This document shows positions 12,801 through 21,887 of a DNA stretch of 64,000 nt, one piece after another. Source of the stretch: Pseudoalteromonas aurantia (GTDB lineage Bacteria; Pseudomonadota; Gammaproteobacteria; Enterobacterales; Alteromonadaceae). The notes beneath the pieces are model-generated. The model was not told where the DNA came from. It worked only from the letters and a program-made list of their open reading frames with translations, and did no database searches. The stretch is from positions 35,932 to 99,931 of the forward strand of contig NZ_PNBY01000012.1 of NCBI RefSeq assembly GCF_005886875.1, in the 5' to 3' direction. Within the stretch, counting starts at the first letter, position 1, and every line of letters starts with the position of its first letter. The position numbers and the translations under genes were made by a program.

Positions 12801-15165
12801 ACCTTATAGTGTAAGTGGCTCGGCGGATGGTAACGACCATGATCTCGAATCTGGAGAGCTTGTCATTGAATCTGGTGTTCAGGGACAAATTTCGTTTAAC
12901 GTTTTTGGTGATAATCTTTCAGAGGGTTCTGAAACCATCATTATAAGCTTAGACAGCGGGCTAATAAATACAGGGGCTAAATCGACCTCAACAGTGACTA
13001 TTATTGAGGAAAATGTCGCACCATCAATAACAACCAGGGTTGAACAATCTGGTGAACAGCGTTTAACGTTAACCTCAGATCAAGCATTGGTAACGGTGAG
13101 TGCAGACACGTTTGACGCGAACCCTGCAGATATCGTGACATTAACATGGCAAGCAGATGCTGCACTTGTTAATCAAAGCAGCCAAGCTAATCAATTTGTA
13201 TTTTCGCCTGAAGAGCTTGCCTCGGGTATTTATAAAATTACGGTTAGCGCTGCGGATAATGCATCGCCAAGTCTATCAACTCAGCAGGATTTGTATTTAG
13301 AGGTTATTCCTGAGCTTCTGGTGCTGGGTAATAACGATACTGATGGCGATTTAATACCTGATGAACAAGAAGGGTATATAGACTCAGACGGTGATGGTAT
13401 TCCAGATTTCCAAGATGCGATCAGTGATTGTAACGTGATGCAAGAGCAGGCAAGTGAATCACAGCAATTTTTGGTGGAAGGTGACCCTGGTGTGTGTTTA
13501 CGTAAGGGGGCGACCGTATCGGAAAATAGTACTGGTGGCATACAATTGTTAGAAAGTGAATTGCCAAAAGACGCAGCTGCGAAAAACATCGGCGGCTTGT
13601 TCGATTTTATCGCCAGTGGATTACCGCAATCAGGTGACACATATAGCTTGGTCATTCCACAAAGAAGCCCAGTGCCAGCCAATGGCGTTTATCGGAAACT
13701 CAGAGACGGTCAGTGGGTTGACTTTGATACGTCTGGTAATAATGCAATTTTATCAGCTCAAGGAGAGCCCGGGTTTTGTCCTCCTCCAGGCAGTAGTATT
13801 TGGCAAAGCGGATTAACAGAAGGGGCGTGGTGTGTTCAGTTACAGATTGTAGATGGCGGGCCAAATGACGACGATGGCTTGGCGAATAGAACGGTAATTG
13901 ATCCAGGTGGTATTGCTGTGCCAATTACAGAAAATGCACGTCCAGAGGCAGTTGCTGATGAAGTTGACGTCTCGGTAGGACAAGAAATTATCATTGATGT
14001 GCTAGCAAACGATAGTGATGCTGATGGAGACACATTGTCTATCACTGGGGCAACAGTGGATTTTGGGGTTGTGAATGTCATTGACAATAAATTGGTGTAT
14101 TTACCACCGGTTAATTTAATCGGTGTTGCTGTTATCCAATATAGTATTAAAGATGGCAATGGTGGAACGTCAAATAGTACTGCAATAGTTACCCTAACGA
14201 GCAACTCAGCACCCGTTGCAACCGCTGATTCAGCGCAAGTTATGGGTGATAGTAGCTTGATTATTGATGTGCTGTCCAACGACTTTGACGCTGATGGAGA
14301 TGTATTATCAGTTGTATCAGCACAGGCACAAACAGGGACTGTAAAAGTCAATGTCGACAATACATTGACGTATACACCGCAACAAGGCTTTGAAGGGCAA
14401 GATACAATTACGTATCAATTAAAAGACGAAAAGGGTGGGCAATCACAAGGGGTTGTGACCATTACAGTACAAGCTTTGACTGCTGTTACTGTAGAAAATA
14501 AATCATCTGGAAGTATGGGAGGAGTGTTGTTACTCATGATATCTGCATTAGTTATTCGCCGTAGGAAACTGGCATTACCAAGTTTTGCGCTGATCTCAAC
14601 GACATGTTTGGTGAGTGTCCCTACGGCTGCAAATTCTTGGTCAATACAAGGAATGGTCGGTAAATCTAGCGCGGATTATAGCCAACCAAATACAAACTTA
14701 AATGTCAGTAATGTTGATGATAGCAGCGATAGTTGGTCTGCTGGCCTGTATTATGAGTTACTGCCTCAGTTTACGATTGGTGTTCGTTATATTGATTTGG
14801 GGCAAGGACGAGTAACCTTTAGTGGTAACGTATCTTCGCCTGATGCCGTGCAGGCCTATTTGAGTCGTGCTGCACCAATATTACCTGAAGGGTTTGCGCT
14901 ACAAGTGGGCTATGATGCGTTTAAATATAACACCTTTGAAGGTAAAGTATTTCTAGGCGCATTTGATTGGAAGTACCATCTAGACAGCACGCGTGATGGT
15001 CGATTCCATTCACGATATGAAGATCAGCAAACAGACATATATTATGGTTTAGGGTTTACATACAACCTTTCTGACTCTGTGGGGGTTGATTTACAATATT
15101 CGCGTTATCCATTATCAGAAAATGATATTGATGAAGTATCTCTAGGGTTAAGCTATCAATTTTGA
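3829..15165 (+). CDS. Giant modular surface protein with Ig-like/cadherin-like repeats, Calx-beta, TSP3 and a C-terminal beta-barrel
   Basis: A 3778-residue secreted protein. The ATG at 3829 follows AGGAG by eight bases and gives a clean signal peptide (cleavage near ASGAYA/D, residue 25). In order: a Cys-containing segment (about 120-150), a cadherin-like domain (150-290), a repetitive Ser/Thr/Gly region (305-945), a small RTX-like glycine/aspartate motif ([18 protein letters not shown]; about 947-976), cadherin/VCBS-like domains, Ig-like (Big) domains including three near-identical 100-residue units (about 1530-1827), He_PIG domains, more cadherin-like repeats (NDAPV boundaries), an HYR-like part, a Calx-beta domain (about 2957-3060), a TSP3-like Ca-binding motif ([23 protein letters not shown]; about 3168-3197) and two Big_9-like domains. 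A GlyGly-CTERM-like stretch (GSMGGVLLL then RRRK) near 3560-3585 is followed by an OmpA-like beta-barrel ending in SYQF. Probably an adhesin or surface-layer-like protein, calcium-stabilised; the ligand is unknown. Confidence 0.9.
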   Translation: MERTSLNKSILALAVPSLIASGAYADTVNDPSNSQHLYGTEHMEAVTERVDTANSNPFNPFGRVTSERKNNSSSDVRSTLSFLNAQGLLKPSTQRVTIVSGESTQADSDLLMRKVFAAGVSCLLPNGTCQLVASAFSCTGLFSGTVVDSCNANDAPVVDLNSGISGNDTTASFSEGSGDVSIITSPTVTDTDTITTITVSLTNDQDGASEGLNVSASAQNALTGISGASDISLQDTLSITGATATTAEVATFLQAVTYNNTSSTPNTTSRTVTVVVNDGTDNSDTRTAVISVANLTAAITSAASFNTTSGANLSPAITFSGDNETLTIASASHIAGSTAQGGGGTDEIVVIDGSDLTQFASLTTFETLSTYNNGSLTLSESQHDTFTTINASGTNTFTLASADDDSTVTADADIETYILNAGFNITLSGAAQNITGSSSADTVNIAGLSVTGTLAGGGDTDVLQMSSGANISNATVSAFESLTLSGGASVTMTEAQHDGFSTVTASGTDSITLSSATDGLTGNSAVETYVLSTANTFTLGSASQNLTGSGNDDTVNVNALSATGTLAGGSGTDTLVVTNGGNISGATVSGFENLSVAAGGTVTINAAQLSSFTGAVSGSGTETVSVAGDGNVSTVSAIENYTLNDDSTNARSVTVTSTGHSVTATSATDAITFDLGTLAFTGTITGDNTVADTLSLSSGADISAGSISNVNNLTVASGASVTMTASQHNAFGGIITAPGSETIIISGDGNLTTYSSVESYTIGDDSTNTRTVTVSNGSTNVTANSSTDAITFDIGSSAYTGTLTGDATQTDILSASNGADVSGGSYFNIGTLSLSSGATVAIDAANIGNFSTSITGGAGSEILKVMDGGTFDFSGTSVSSVEGITVGTNSNFTLTLTDNFASDGGTVDITNLTGSAITGAITLNASALSGDVLTISATDFNGADTYIGGSGADTIRPGGGTDAMTGNGGNDNFIGGVSDLSGDTITDLAVGDMITLTGVTGLSTNNVRFNGSSTLEIDTDATDFNISELSLSLTNAPSAGLAFTVADSGANTVITFIASNDAPVFSSLNGGATYTENGSAVTIDSDVTVADTELDALNGNTGDYNNASLTIARNGGANSADVFANTGLLGTLTQGNSFTYNSVSVGTVTTNSAGTIKLTFNSSATSSIVDSVISSLTYANTSEDPSSSVTLDYTFNDGTSDSSGTNQAVVTITAVDDAPTDIALTSSSMAQSNTSVGADVGTLSTTDVDDNSHTYTLVDAGTSTNGTCTANSGNSSFQINGSLLETQAAMSAGSYIVCVQSHDGTSSFQESFTVTVSDDVAPNAPISLDLNAASDSGASNTDNYTNDTTLTLTGTAEAGATVKLYSSVSGGTVIGTGTATGGTWEITTSTLTSNTLHTITATATDASNNTSSTSTGFSVTLDTTAPSVPSTPDLNSASDTGSSNTDNITSDTTPTIEGTATAGDTITFTSDKDGVLGSIVVPAGGSWSFTPTSAMSANTHSITVIATDQAGNNSSASSALSITIDTSVSIPSITTPIETDNIVNAAEDNDVLIQGRGAESGATVVVNIDGVSQSTTADSSGNWTLLGNELDISALNNGSLTVSVTQTDIAGNTSTADTTSITLDNQSPSAVTITTPIEGDGIVNASEDNDVLVQGSGAESGASVSIDIGGVSKTTTADSSGNWTLSGNELDISALNNGSLTVSVTQADAAGNTSTATTTAITLDNAAPGALTITTPIEGDGVVNASEDNHVLVQGSGAESGATVTVDIGGVSQNTTADSSGNWTLSGSELDISSLNNGSLTITATQADSAGNTSSSATGTISLDNIAPTGHTAAIDQSLINASNETALSFTLTGLESSGSFVYQISDGANTVSSSSATTITGTTAQISNVNVANLNEGTLTLSATVSDTAGNAATAVTATTTKRYNAKPVLSGTLITSINEDAAYSFTPTLTDTDGGDSHTYSITNKPSWAAFDTNTGALTGTPADEHVGTTSNISIKVSDGTEDSDPLTFNLEVVNTNDAPVGNDFTFTLNEGAVLSKTATEGVLSNATDDDTDSNDVLSAVKVTDPQYGTLTFNSDGSFNYQHGGSENHSDSFTYKVQDTSGAQSEAKTVTMTINAVEDAPQAVADSASTDEDTPITFSVVANDTDAENNMVVASAAIVDSPSKGTVTIANGIVTYTPTANANGADTFTYTVKDSTGLTSSKATVTMILNAVNDTPIAANFTETVNEDTPTNDLTVRSNASDVEDTNPSGAITLVTQPTKGAVALNQTNGTMVYTPNANENGTDTYTYTIADSHGLVSNTATVTVNIGAINDRPTAGDDTVTTNEDTATTLAILSNDSDIEDSSFDGTNITLENKGQGVGEYTEATVTVNTDGSLNITPKENQNGQLTFTYTLTDSDNLASSAATVTVNITAVNDAPVAVDNTAQLQEDGQFEVNVLGNDTDVDSTLDASSVKVVLQPSNGQVSINAAGAITYTAVANYFGTDSFTYTVDDQQGLTSNAATVTMTIASVNDAPVISGTPSTQLDEDVLFSFTPTASDADQDNLSFSITGQPAWATFDATSGTLSGTPGNDDVGDYANIIISVTDGQQTATLSSFTLTVRNVNDAPIITGTPSLSVLQDETYSFTPQASDEDSTELTFSISGQPQWASFDSVSGSLSGTPRREDIGVYSSVTIGVSDGALSASLESFDITVEAVNAAPTTSDMQITLNEDTSSTVSASVEDSDNDVVTIAVVTQPQNGSLTVQSGLFTYQPIPNFFGTDSFTYSASDGELTSNTSTVSINVTAVNDAPVAQNDVFNLTPAPNNVYLLDVLQNDSDIENQTLTIIGSSVLIGQVNVVDNQIQYTGSDNTQGLVIVKYMIEDSQGARSAAAANITFSASNAVDVPSIVPPTDVVVNATGLYTKVALGTAIASDSNGNPLAVSFMGGQPIFSPGEHLAYWQTTDEQGQQAVATQSVSVNPLISLQKDSLVAEEKTHTVDVYLNGPAVSYPVRIPYSVSGSADGNDHDLESGELVIESGVQGQISFNVFGDNLSEGSETIIISLDSGLINTGAKSTSTVTIIEENVAPSITTRVEQSGEQRLTLTSDQALVTVSADTFDANPADIVTLTWQADAALVNQSSQANQFVFSPEELASGIYKITVSAADNASPSLSTQQDLYLEVIPELLVLGNNDTDGDLIPDEQEGYIDSDGDGIPDFQDAISDCNVMQEQASESQQFLVEGDPGVCLRKGATVSENSTGGIQLLESELPKDAAAKNIGGLFDFIASGLPQSGDTYSLVIPQRSPVPANGVYRKLRDGQWVDFDTSGNNAILSAQGEPGFCPPPGSSIWQSGLTEGAWCVQLQIVDGGPNDDDGLANRTVIDPGGIAVPITENARPEAVADEVDVSVGQEIIIDVLANDSDADGDTLSITGATVDFGVVNVIDNKLVYLPPVNLIGVAVIQYSIKDGNGGTSNSTAIVTLTSNSAPVATADSAQVMGDSSLIIDVLSNDFDADGDVLSVVSAQAQTGTVKVNVDNTLTYTPQQGFEGQDTITYQLKDEKGGQSQGVVTITVQALTAVTVENKSSGSMGGVLLLMISALVIRRRKLALPSFALISTTCLVSVPTAANSWSIQGMVGKSSADYSQPNTNLNVSNVDDSSDSWSAGLYYELLPQFTIGVRYIDLGQGRVTFSGNVSSPDAVQAYLSRAAPILPEGFALQVGYDAFKYNTFEGKVFLGAFDWKYHLDSTRDGRFHSRYEDQQTDIYYGLGFTYNLSDSVGVDLQYSRYPLSENDIDEVSLGLSYQF
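8425..9300 (+). repeat. Three tandem 300-bp Ig-like repeat units within the giant gene
   Basis: Three consecutive units of about 100 codons, each with the series TTPIE-x-D-x-(I/V)VNA-(A/S)-[19 protein letters not shown] and LNNGSL. They start near 8425, 8725 and 9025. The protein copies are nearly identical, while synonymous bases differ between units, so they are not a very recent duplication. Such in-frame units can expand or contract by recombination. Confidence 0.85.
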
Positions 15166-15184
15166 TAATTTGAGTAACTTATGA

Positions 15185-15219
15185 GTGTATAAAAGCCTCT
15201 AAATGGGGCTTTTATACAC
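15185..15219 (+). terminator. Rho-independent terminator after the giant gene
   Basis: Arms GTGTATAAAAGCC and GGCTTTTATACAC are perfect complements of 13 bp around an eight-to-nine-base loop, starting 20 bp after the stop codon. The T-rich right arm serves the plus strand, and the A-rich left arm makes it work also for transcripts coming from the right. Confidence 0.75.
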
Positions 15220-15403
15220 GTGACTACGCATGTATATCACTATTTGTATAAAAGCTATGATGAAGGTTTATAACTTACGTCAACCGTCAAAAGGCTTGGT
15301 GTTTCACTCTAATAGAGGCTCGCAGTATATTAGCTTTGCATTTTTTTATCACAAATGTAAGCGGTTTTATTCGCTGGAATAAAACCTCGTAATAATCGTC
15401 TAA

Positions 15404-16294
15404 TCAATGGCAGCGTTTAACTTCTTCAATAAGTGCTGTTGCCAGTGGGGAACTTATACTGTTCTTTGAAGTTATAAGCGCAACGGGTATTTGGTAAAAG
15501 TACTTGTTGGGTAAAATAGGCTTAAATAGACCTTTATCGACCCAGTAGCTTGCATAGTGCTCGGGCAAGTAACCGATAAATTCACCGGATAGTATCAAAT
15601 GTGCAATGCCTTCATCATGATAGGCAATAGCACTGTTTTGATAATTAAGGCCGTCATTACGCGTTTCTTTATCTCGCATATAGTTGCTGGTAATGACTTC
15701 AGCTTCGCTAAGAAATTGCTCAATTACAGTGTCATGACAATTAAATAATGGATGACCGGTCGCACAATATAAATAGTTATTCTCGTTATGCAGCGGGTAG
15801 TAATCCAATCCACGAATATGATGGCGGCTTACGCCAAGCCCAATTAATGACCGGCCATTGATCACTGATGTTTCAACTTCACGTGCTTCACAGACGTTTA
15901 TATCAAATTGAAGTTTGTTACTTTTCGCTTTGAGTGCAGAAATTGCACGAGCAACGCCACACCGAGGATCACTTACCATTGTATCTATTATTGCGATAGT
16001 GACACGCCCAGATAGTTCGTTTTTTGAACTGGCTATGGTTGTAGTAAAGGCTTCGCATTGCTGGAGTAGTTCCAATGACGCTTGATAAGTAATTCGCCCA
16101 GACTCGGTGAGTTCGAAGCCGCTTCTGCCGCGTTTGCAGAGTTTGATACCTAGCCTGACTTCCAGATCGGATAGGTGGGAGCTAATGGTTGAGCGCCCTA
16201 TATTTAAACGTGACTCTGCAGCTGATAATCCGCCACACTCTACAATAGCAACAAAAATCCTTAGGAGTCTTAGATCAACATCTTGAACTTGCAT
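15404..16294 (-). CDS. LysR-family regulator, probable regulator of hutH-hutU
   Basis: A 296-residue LysR-type protein: winged helix-turn-helix at about residues 8-66 (LRIFVAIVECGGLSAAESRLN, TISSHLSDLEVRLGIKLCKRG), then a helical linker and a periplasmic-binding-like effector domain. The N-terminal HTH is typical of the family (Asp-Leu-Arg-Leu-Leu-Arg-Ile-Phe opening). It is divergent from hutH with a 137-bp shared promoter region, the classic layout for a LysR activator and its target, so control of the histidine-degradation genes is likely. The usual hut regulator in gammaproteobacteria is the GntR-type repressor HutC, so a LysR here would be a variant arrangement. Effector not known. Confidence 0.85.
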   Translation of the reverse strand: MQVQDVDLRLLRIFVAIVECGGLSAAESRLNIGRSTISSHLSDLEVRLGIKLCKRGRSGFELTESGRITYQASLELLQQCEAFTTTIASSKNELSGRVTIAIIDTMVSDPRCGVARAISALKAKSNKLQFDINVCEAREVETSVINGRSLIGLGVSRHHIRGLDYYPLHNENNYLYCATGHPLFNCHDTVIEQFLSEAEVITSNYMRDKETRNDGLNYQNSAIAYHDEGIAHLILSGEFIGYLPEHYASYWVDKGLFKPILPNKYFYQIPVALITSKNSISSPLATALIEEVKRCH

Positions 16295-16392
16295 GGCACT
16301 CTTTTTTTATTTAGTTCGATAAATCCGGAATAAATGTCGATTATTATGCATTTATAAAACATCAAGCGCAAGTTAGCATAATAAATATATAA

Positions 16393-16406
16393 GCGTATAT
16401 ATACGC
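16393..16406. promoter_or_regulatory. Perfect 14-bp palindrome in the LysR/hutH promoter region
   Basis: GCGTATATATACGC lies 25 bp before the chosen hutH start, in the divergent intergenic region. It is a candidate operator or part of the core promoter. No known consensus is matched with certainty. Confidence 0.35.
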
Positions 16407-16431
16407 AAGAATATGATATATGGAGAATAAA

Positions 16432-17925
16432 ATGACGTTTAAGTATGGTATTGATCGCCTAGATGTTAACATCGTAAATGCCATTGCCGATGGCAGTGTA
16501 AAAGCGCATTTGTGTCAAGAAGCCTCAGACAAGGTAAATAAAAGTCGCCAAAATGTTGATAAAATGGCGAGCTCAGATAAGGCTATTTATGGTATTAATA
16601 CGGGATTTGGCCCTCTTTGCGATACACAAATATCTCCTGAAGAAACACATTTACTGCAAAAGAATCTTTTGATCACGCACGCGGTTGGTGTGGGTGACCC
16701 AATTGCAAAACCTATTTCAAAATTAATGCTCATTACTAAAGTCCATGCTCTTAGTCAGGGATTTTCGGGCATACGTCTTGATGTTATTCAAAGAATGTTG
16801 GCATTCATTGATTTAGACCTTATCCCTGTGGTACCAGAGCAAGGCTCAGTTGGGGCATCAGGAGATCTAGCTCCTTTATCTCATCTATTTCTACCTCTAA
16901 TAGGTGAGGGCGAATTTTGGCAAAATGGTGAAGTAGTACCCGCAGCACCGCTATTAAGCGAACATGGTTTAGAGCCATTAGAGTTGCATGCCAAAGAAGG
17001 ACTTGCACTTATCAATGGCACGCAATTTATTTTGTCTCACGCGATCACTGCACTAACGAAAATGCGTTATTTGCTAGATTTAGCCGATGTAACCGGTGCA
17101 ATGAGTATTGAAGGTATGCAGGGCAGCGAGTCTCCATTTAGAGCAGAACTACATGAGATCCGTGCATTTGAAGGCAACGTTGAAGTGGCTAAGAGGATGC
17201 GTCGCTTTTTCAACGGATCAGAAAACATGGCCGCTCACCAAGGGTGTGACCGTGTTCAAGACCCTTATTCGCTGCGCTGTATTCCGCAGGTACACGGTGC
17301 ATCACGAAATGCGTATTATCATTTAAAAGAAATGGCTGAGATAGAAATGAACTCAGTGACAGATAACCCTATCGTTGTTAGCGAAGAAGAAGCAATTTCT
17401 GGAGGTGGTTTTCATGGCCAACCGCTGGCTATGGTGCTTGATTATGCGTCAATTGCCGCTTCAGAATTAGGTAATATTTCAGATAGACGCTGTTATTTGT
17501 TACTAGAGGGCTTACATGGGTTACCAAGGTTATTAACTAGCTCGGGAGGGCTAAATTCAGGCATGATGATCCCACAGTATGCCACAGCAGCGCTTGTTAC
17601 TGAGAACAAGTCTCTGTGTTTTCCACCATCTGCCGACAGTGTTCCTACTTCAATGGGTCAGGAAGATCATGTATCAATGGGGAGTATTTCTGGGCGTAAA
17701 CTTAATCAAATACTGGGCAATATCGAAAAAATATTTGCGATAGAATTGATGTATGCGGCACAAGCAATTGAATTTAGGCGGCCAAATAAATGCTCAGATC
17801 TCATTGAGCAAAACCTAAAAGTGATCCGAGCAAAAGTCGCAAAATTAGAAGAAGACAGGTTACTTAAGCCTGATATTGATGCCATGATCACCTTAGTTAA
17901 AACACAAGCATTTACTGTAAATTAA
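16432..17925 (+). CDS. hutH: Histidine ammonia-lyase
   Basis: A 497-residue enzyme of the aromatic amino acid lyase family, cytoplasmic, expected to convert L-histidine to trans-urocanate and ammonia. The Ala-Ser-Gly triad that cyclises to the MIO electrophile is in GSVGASGDLAPLSH (about residues 137-150). Other family signatures are YGINTGFGPL near residue 55, ITHAVGVG with the active-site-region His, and MNSVTDNPIV. Length is close to the usual 500-510. I prefer the ATG at 16432: GGAG at 16422-16425 is then a well-placed ribosome binding site, whereas an ATG at 16420 would swallow it. The next gene, urocanase, starts 11 bp downstream, which supports histidine rather than tyrosine or phenylalanine as substrate. 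Confidence 0.93.
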   Translation: MTFKYGIDRLDVNIVNAIADGSVKAHLCQEASDKVNKSRQNVDKMASSDKAIYGINTGFGPLCDTQISPEETHLLQKNLLITHAVGVGDPIAKPISKLMLITKVHALSQGFSGIRLDVIQRMLAFIDLDLIPVVPEQGSVGASGDLAPLSHLFLPLIGEGEFWQNGEVVPAAPLLSEHGLEPLELHAKEGLALINGTQFILSHAITALTKMRYLLDLADVTGAMSIEGMQGSESPFRAELHEIRAFEGNVEVAKRMRRFFNGSENMAAHQGCDRVQDPYSLRCIPQVHGASRNAYYHLKEMAEIEMNSVTDNPIVVSEEEAISGGGFHGQPLAMVLDYASIAASELGNISDRRCYLLLEGLHGLPRLLTSSGGLNSGMMIPQYATAALVTENKSLCFPPSADSVPTSMGQEDHVSMGSISGRKLNQILGNIEKIFAIELMYAAQAIEFRRPNKCSDLIEQNLKVIRAKVAKLEEDRLLKPDIDAMITLVKTQAFTVN

Positions 17926-17936
17926 GAGGAATAGCG

Positions 17937-19937
17937 ATGAACTTTCAAGAATTAATTAAACAAGGCATTCCATCTGAACTTCCACCAGTGAAGCCTTATC
18001 CAAATGATGCGAACCGTGCGCCAAAACGTAAAGATATTTTGAGTGCTGATGAAAAGCAATTAGCAGTAAGAAATGCGCTGCGCTACTTTCCAAAAGAGTG
18101 GCATAAAGAGTTAGCTCATGAATTTGCTCAGGAGCTTAAAGACTTTGGCCGCATTTACATGTATCGCTTTAAGCCTAACTACGAGCTTAAGGCCCGCTCC
18201 GTAGGGGACTATCCAGCTCAGTGTGCGCAAGCAGCTGCAATCATGCTGATGGTTGACAATAACTTAGACCCGGCGGTTGCCCAGCACCCTGAAGAGTTGA
18301 TCACTTACGGTGGTAATGGCGCTGTTTTCCAAAACTGGGCGCAATATTTACTGACAATGAAGTATTTAAGTGAAATGCAAAGTGATCAAACACTGCATAT
18401 CTATTCAGGTCACCCCATGGGGCTATTTCCATCGTCGGAAGATGCCCCGCGCGTTGTAGTGACCAATGGTATGATGATCCCTAATTATTCTAAACCGGAT
18501 GACTGGGAAAAGTTTAACGCATTAGGTGTGACACAGTATGGACAGATGACTGCCGGTTCATTTATGTATATTGGCCCACAAGGCATTGTACATGGCACGA
18601 CCATCACAGTGATGAACGCATTCCGCAAAGTATTGAATAAGGGAGAAACCTCACAAGGTAAGATATTCTTAACCGCAGGTCTAGGTGGCATGAGTGGTGC
18701 ACAGCCTAAAGCAGGTAACATTGCAAAATGTATTACGGTTTGTGCAGAGGTAAATCCAAAAGCGGCTACTAAGCGGCATCAACAAGGGTGGGTTGATGAG
18801 CTTATTGATAATATGGACGAGTTAATTGCACGTTTGAAAGTAGCGCAAGCCAATGAAGAGATCGTGTCTATTGCATATATCGGAAATGTTGTTGATATAT
18901 GGGAAGCGTTTTATGAACACGATATTTTTGTGCATTTAGGATCAGACCAAACTTCATTACATAACCCGTGGTCAGGTGGTTATTACCCAACAGACATTAG
19001 CTATGATGAAGCAAATCGTTTGATCAGAGAAGAGCCTGAAGTATTTAAAAATAAAGTTCAAGCTACGCTTAAGCGTCACGCTGATATTGTGAATAAACAT
19101 ACAGCAAAAGGAACTTACTTTTTTGATTATGGCAATGCATTTTTACTTGAATCTTCTCGCGCTGGCGGAGAGGTGATGGCCGACAATGGCATAGACTTTA
19201 AATATCCATCTTATGTACAAGATATCTTAGGACCGATGTGTTTTGATTATGGTTTTGGACCATTCCGCTGGGTGTGCGCGTCTGGGAAACCAGAAGATTT
19301 AGACAAAACAGATACAATTGCAGCAAATGTATTGAATAAACTTATGGAAGAGTCGCCAGAAGAAATTCAACAGCAAATGCAAGATAACATCACTTGGATC
19401 AACAATGCAAAACAGAATAAGTTAGTGGTCGGTTCTCAAGCGCGGATTTTGTATGCAGATGCACAGGGCCGTATGGAAATTGCAAAAGCTTTTAATGATG
19501 CTATTAACCGTGGTGAGATAGGGCCTGTGGTCTTAGGACGTGACCACCATGATGTAAGTGGCACAGATTCACCGTTTAGAGAAACCTCAAATATTTATGA
19601 TGGTAGCCGTTTTACCGCTGATATGGCAATTCACAATGTCATCGGTGATAGTTTTAGGGGCGCAACATGGGTGTCAATCCACAATGGGGGGGGCGTTGGC
19701 TGGGGCGAAGTGACAAATGGCGGCTTTGGTATGCTGTTAGATGGCACACCTGCTGCGGAACGTCGTTTGAAGTCAATGTTACTCTTTGATGTTAATAATG
19801 GTATTGCACGACGCAGTTGGGCACGTAATGATGAAGCTGACTTTGCAATTAAACGAGAAATGGCACGTACACCAAAATTAAAAGTGACGCTGGCTAATCG
19901 AGTTGATGATGAGCTATTAGACAGCTTATCGTTCTAA
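17937..19937 (+). CDS. hutU: Urocanate hydratase (long form)
   Basis: A 666-residue urocanase, the second step of histidine degradation (urocanate to 4-imidazolone-5-propionate), using tightly bound NAD+. Signatures include ITYGGNGAVFQNWAQY, HIYSGHPMGLFPS, TAGLGGMSGAQPKAG (NAD-binding region), and WVSIHNGGGVGWGEVTNGGFG near the C-terminus. Most proteobacterial HutU proteins have about 555 residues; this one belongs to the longer type common in Bacteroidetes and eukaryotes. It follows hutH by 11 bp with AGAGGA as its ribosome binding site, so both are one operon. hutI and hutG, needed for the remaining steps, are not in the window and must lie elsewhere. Confidence 0.95.
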   Translation: MNFQELIKQGIPSELPPVKPYPNDANRAPKRKDILSADEKQLAVRNALRYFPKEWHKELAHEFAQELKDFGRIYMYRFKPNYELKARSVGDYPAQCAQAAAIMLMVDNNLDPAVAQHPEELITYGGNGAVFQNWAQYLLTMKYLSEMQSDQTLHIYSGHPMGLFPSSEDAPRVVVTNGMMIPNYSKPDDWEKFNALGVTQYGQMTAGSFMYIGPQGIVHGTTITVMNAFRKVLNKGETSQGKIFLTAGLGGMSGAQPKAGNIAKCITVCAEVNPKAATKRHQQGWVDELIDNMDELIARLKVAQANEEIVSIAYIGNVVDIWEAFYEHDIFVHLGSDQTSLHNPWSGGYYPTDISYDEANRLIREEPEVFKNKVQATLKRHADIVNKHTAKGTYFFDYGNAFLLESSRAGGEVMADNGIDFKYPSYVQDILGPMCFDYGFGPFRWVCASGKPEDLDKTDTIAANVLNKLMEESPEEIQQQMQDNITWINNAKQNKLVVGSQARILYADAQGRMEIAKAFNDAINRGEIGPVVLGRDHHDVSGTDSPFRETSNIYDGSRFTADMAIHNVIGDSFRGATWVSIHNGGGVGWGEVTNGGFGMLLDGTPAAERRLKSMLLFDVNNGIARRSWARNDEADFAIKREMARTPKLKVTLANRVDDELLDSLSF

Positions 19938-19955
19938 TTAAGTTATCGTTATTTC

Positions 19956-19983
19956 GACAGTGACTCTATTGCGAGTCGCTGTC
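19956..19983 (+). terminator. Stem-loop after hutU
   Basis: GACAGTGACTC and GAGTCGCTGTC form an 11-bp stem with one G-T pair and a six-base loop, 18 bp after the hutU stop. The following T-run is short, so termination may be partial. Confidence 0.55.
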
Positions 19984-20323
19984 TAGTTGGTTTACAGCGA
20001 TAAATTTAGACGACAAATTTTGGATTTACTGCGCTTCGCTATCTTTTCCTTATTTAGTCAATTATACACGTATGTTGAAAGTGCTTCAGGCTACGTTACC
20101 CGCTCTGTGTAGTTATTTAAAGTAGCGCTTCGATAAGCCAACAGGCATCACATTTATTGATTCAACTAAGCCGAGTATAAAAGTGACTCGGCTATAATTC
20201 TTATGCAGAACTGACGCTACTTAGTTATTTGAACAAGCAGGCCTGCGAAAGCTCAATATAAGCGCACTCAACATCGTTTTAACGCCAGATTATTGATAGC
20301 CCAAATACGTTGAGAAGATGTGT
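19984..20323. other. Non-coding gap between convergent hutU and D-aminoacylase genes
   Basis: No convincing gene. At 20169-20193 the arms AGCCGAGT and ACTCGGCT form a perfect 8-bp stem with a nine-base loop. It lies downstream of both convergent genes and may end transcription of the minus-strand operon, although no strong T-run follows on either strand. Confidence 0.4.
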
Positions 20324-21886
20324 TTAGTGACGGCGTAATACACGACCGTTGAGTCGACCGGTATACTGGCCTTGAATGATGGCTATCTGCCCGTTGATCA
20401 ATACGGTATTGACGCCAGTTGATAAACGGTCCCACTGTTGATAATTGGCTTTGCCATGAAAAGTGTCGGGGTCAAAGACAATCAGATCAGCGATATAACC
20501 GGGCTCAATTTTACCTCTTTTGCTCAGTCCAAGAATATTTGCGGTGAGTGTACTGCTACGATAAAGAAATTCTGGGATAGTCAGCAAGCGCTGTGTTTTA
20601 ACATATTGATGGTATTTTTGGGCAAAAGAGGCGTATTTTCTAGGGTGCCCATTGGTACCATCAGAAGATGTCACAACCCATGGTTGTGTCATAAATGCGG
20701 TTAAATCTGACTCAGCCATGTTAAATGATGCAACGCGAATATCATCTTGTTGTACTAATTTTATGGCGGTATCAATTGCAGATAAGCCAAGTGATTCTGA
20801 AACATTGGCAAGTGTTTTACCGACATAGTTACAGTTTTTGCACGCGGTGATAAGTAGCGCATCAGCACCGCCTCGCATACGTAAATTTTCACTGATCTCA
20901 CGTTGTAACTTAGGTTGAAGCTCTGTCGTGTTTAATCTTTTATGAAATGCGGCGGTTGAATCAGCCATGGCCCACTTAGGCATGATCGCATTATGTAACT
21001 TAGTTCCCGATGCTAGCCAAGGGTACTGATCTGCTGTAACTTGAAGCCCAGCCAGCCTAGCTTGTTCAATGAGTTGAATAACGGGTTTACTTTCTCCCCA
21101 TGCATCAACACCAAGTGCTTTGATATGCGCAATGTGCAATGGTAATTTTGCGGTTTTGGCAATGAGTATTGCTTCTTCGACTGCTGCAACGATACCGATA
21201 GAAAAGGTGCCTTCATCTCGCAAATGAGTTTCATATATCCCGCCATATTCTGCCGCGATTTTAGCAAGCGCGATCACTTCTTGTGTATCAGCATAAGTTT
21301 GAGGTACGTAATATAAGCCACTTGAAAAGCCCAACGCACCAGATTGCATTGCTTTTTTTACGAGTGCTTGCATCTTTTTTATTTCAATGTCAGTTGCTGT
21401 TCGTTTTGCTTTGCCCATGACCGCTTTTCTGACGCTGCCATGCCCGACAAAAAAAGCGACGTTTGTTCCAATACCTTGTGCCTGTAAAGTGTGTTTGAGT
21501 TTATCGATCTGGTGGGTGCCTCCACCGTCGTTACCATTAACTACCGTGGTGACACCTTGTGTTAGGTAATTAACATTGGCGTTTTTTGTCGGATCTGTGA
21601 GTTCTGATAAAGAATGTGTGTGTGGGTCTATAAACCCTGGTGATACAATATATCCGCTGGCATCAATGATCTTTTTCGCTTTGAGAGACTTAGTATCTGG
21701 CGCGTATAATTCGCATATGCGATCGCCACAAACACCGATGTTTAGACGTTTCAGACTGCTATCATTCCCGGTAAATACCTGACCAGAGTGGATTAAAATA
21801 TCAACTTCAGGCTGGACTTGATGTTCGATGTGCTTACAGCTACTGAGTAAGATCACACATACATAAACTAACAAGCGTGTTTTCAT
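20324..21886 (-). CDS. N-acyl-D-amino-acid deacylase (D-aminoacylase), lipoprotein
   Basis: A 520-residue amidohydrolase expected to hydrolyse N-acyl-D-amino acids to free D-amino acids. The N-terminus is a lipoprotein signal with lipobox LLSSC (Cys about residue 17), so it is anchored in the envelope. Metal-site motifs of the family follow: FIDPHTHS (about residue 90), YETHLRDEG (about 217), HIAHIKALG (about 250), and the C-terminal SSDGTNGHPRKYASF (about 407). The gene starts one base after the M14 peptidase stop, in an operon led by a TonB receptor. This operon is divergent from dgcN-dgcA, which handle D-glutamate, so D-Glu derivatives are plausible substrates. Related enzymes act on D-Met, D-Leu, D-Asp or D-Glu derivatives; specificity cannot be read from sequence by eye. 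Confidence 0.88.
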   Translation of the reverse strand: MKTRLLVYVCVILLSSCKHIEHQVQPEVDILIHSGQVFTGNDSSLKRLNIGVCGDRICELYAPDTKSLKAKKIIDASGYIVSPGFIDPHTHSLSELTDPTKNANVNYLTQGVTTVVNGNDGGGTHQIDKLKHTLQAQGIGTNVAFFVGHGSVRKAVMGKAKRTATDIEIKKMQALVKKAMQSGALGFSSGLYYVPQTYADTQEVIALAKIAAEYGGIYETHLRDEGTFSIGIVAAVEEAILIAKTAKLPLHIAHIKALGVDAWGESKPVIQLIEQARLAGLQVTADQYPWLASGTKLHNAIMPKWAMADSTAAFHKRLNTTELQPKLQREISENLRMRGGADALLITACKNCNYVGKTLANVSESLGLSAIDTAIKLVQQDDIRVASFNMAESDLTAFMTQPWVVTSSDGTNGHPRKYASFAQKYHQYVKTQRLLTIPEFLYRSSTLTANILGLSKRGKIEPGYIADLIVFDPDTFHGKANYQQWDRLSTGVNTVLINGQIAIIQGQYTGRLNGRVLRRH

Positions 21887-21887
21887 A

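Noticed and set aside
3829..15165. Many open frames of 60-250 codons on the strand opposite the giant gene
   Set aside because: They are mirror frames of a repetitive Ser/Thr/Gly-rich coding sequence, rich in Val/Pro/Leu repeats and without ribosome binding sites.
16432..17925. Tyrosine or phenylalanine ammonia-lyase instead of histidine ammonia-lyase
   Set aside because: The gene is coupled to urocanase, which uses the product of histidine ammonia-lyase.
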